From Rutstroemia sp. NJR-2017a BVV2 (Eukaryota; Ascomycota; Leotiomycetes; Helotiales; Rutstroemiaceae): a stretch of DNA of 64,000 nt. How positions within the stretch are numbered: position 1 is the stretch's first letter; every line of letters starts with the position of its first letter. The stretch is taken from the NCBI GenBank assembly GCA_002946415.1, contig NJPS01000050.1:248001-312000 (forward strand), given 5' to 3'. This document shows positions 63,100-64,000 of the stretch, in pieces. The position numbers and the translations under genes were made by a program. The notes under the pieces were generated by a model. That model was given only the letters and a program-made list of their open reading frames with translations. It did no database searches and was not told the DNA's origin.

Positions 63100-64000
63100 A
63101 TGTCTACTCTACGAGCACAAAATCCGAGTTTCGATAGAAACATACCATTGATTCTAAGACCACTAATCCGTGCCTACCTTCTGGGCTATGCATCAAGTAC
63201 CGGCCCAAGATTATTGACACTTTGCTTGGTACATCTGAGTCGTAGACGAAAGAATATCAATGAAAAACTAGACGAATACTTCCTATCTTCTTTCTTGAAG
63301 ATCTTGCGAGGAGGGCTAGAATTACAAAGATTTCCTACTTTTTGTGCTGCGTTGGTTGGAGGTTCGACATTTCTTCAGGCACGTGATGTCTTCTTCTCCC
63401 TGGATCAGATGTTACTTGGGTGTGTACTGATGATTCGTACAGATTCCTATACGAGAAATTCTGGGGAAACTAGCACACAAGCTTTCTGACAGAGCTCAGC
63501 TGAGGTGAGTTTTCTTTTCCGCGAATGAGTCACCTGTTCAGCCCGAGTCGAGTCGCACATAGACTAAGTTCAGTCTTATGCACTGCTCTTCCCGTCTCTT
63601 ACCTGCATATCCCACCCATCTTTGACATGCATCTCCTGCCGATACTTATCTAGATACTCAATTCTAACTTTGGCACTACAATACCTCTAGACTCACCAGA
63701 TTTCTCTCAGCATTTATCTCCGCCTGGTTTAGTCTCAAGCTCCTGCAATCCCGCCAAAGTAAAACCTTCACCGAAGTCATCCCGCACGAAACTCAAAATG
63801 GAGGCATCGAATTCCGTCCTACGAGATTCGCGGGCCGTACTATGGACTTGACTCTTTTTGCTGTGACTCGCGCTGCGGATGTTGTTGTAGGGGAGTTGTG
63901 GGCGCGGCACAAAGCGTCTCGGGTGGGAAAGGGGAAATGGTCAAAGGTGTGTATGCTCGAATGGACAAGCAAAGCTTCCCAGTTATTTCTCAATGAGTAC
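63100..64000 (+). CDS. TMEM135/PMP52-like integral membrane protein (3' end outside the window)
   Basis: Three exons are visible: 63100-63378, 63443-63504 and 63691 to the window edge. They encode a start MSTLRAQN, then RPLIRAYLLGYASSTGPRLL, LQRFPTFCAALVGGSTFLQ, PIREILGKLAHKL, RFLSAFISAWFSLKLLQS and AGRTMDLTLFAVTRAADVVVGELW. These are the signature blocks of fungal proteins related to TMEM135, which act at peroxisomes or mitochondria. Exon 1 ends at CAG followed by GCACGT, so the first intron appears to use a GC donor (63379-63442); a GT three bases further on would break the frame. The upstream frame is open to 62836 but only the ATG at 63100 gives a family-like N-terminus. The gene continues beyond the window. 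Confidence 0.75.

Overview
The window is nuclear DNA of a filamentous ascomycete (Pezizomycotina). Genes carry short GT-AG introns of about 45-115 bases, and the families present are typical of this group: PRM1, a BET bromodomain protein, the alpha-aminoadipate lysine pathway, RTA1, HET/NB-ARC/TPR proteins, DUF3328/UstYa oxidases, cutinase and a non-reducing polyketide synthase relic. A leotiomycete is my guess from overall flavour only. Exon boundaries were read by hand; every model given as intact closes in frame.

Region by region. 1-1.6 kb: the 3' part of PRM1 (cell fusion). 1.6-3.7 kb: a degenerate G-rich repeat tract. 3.7-12.8 kb: a compact accessory cluster with four UstYa/DUF3328 genes (two long-form sisters, two others), a membrane-anchored prolyl-4-hydroxylase-like dioxygenase and a secreted pepsin-type aspartic protease, followed at 13.8 kb by a very small secreted-peptide gene. 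This looks like an undescribed peptide-modifying (RiPP-type) cluster. 15.8-16.7 kb: an intact cutinase. 18.7-25.2 kb: a dead polyketide cluster, with decayed MFS transporter, SAT-AT-PT-ACP polyketide synthase (KS excised) and P450 remnants. 26.4-36.6 kb: housekeeping genes (BET protein, Utp5/WDR43-like ribosome-biogenesis protein, SGNH-like protein with a glutamine tract). 41-42.3 kb: RTA1-like seven-helix membrane protein.

44-50.5 kb: a rearranged HET/NB-ARC/TPR locus. A HET-NB-ARC gene runs in frame into an unrelated large fungal domain. The missing NB-ARC end plus TPR repeats lie 4 kb away on the opposite strand with a premature stop, next to another TPR fragment that ends near nested palindromes. 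One inversion would explain the arrangement.

52.5-64 kb: a Ser/Thr-rich small gene, a Tad-like LINE relic, homocitrate synthase (six exons), a bHLH transcription factor and the 5' part of a TMEM135-like membrane protein with a probable GC-AG intron.

How the genes may work together: the 3.7-12.8 kb genes could act in sequence in the secretory pathway (precursor secretion, oxidation/cyclisation by UstY proteins, proline hydroxylation, proteolysis). The HET/NLR locus fits self/non-self recognition and looks inactivated or reshaped. The remaining genes are ordinary chromosomal neighbours.
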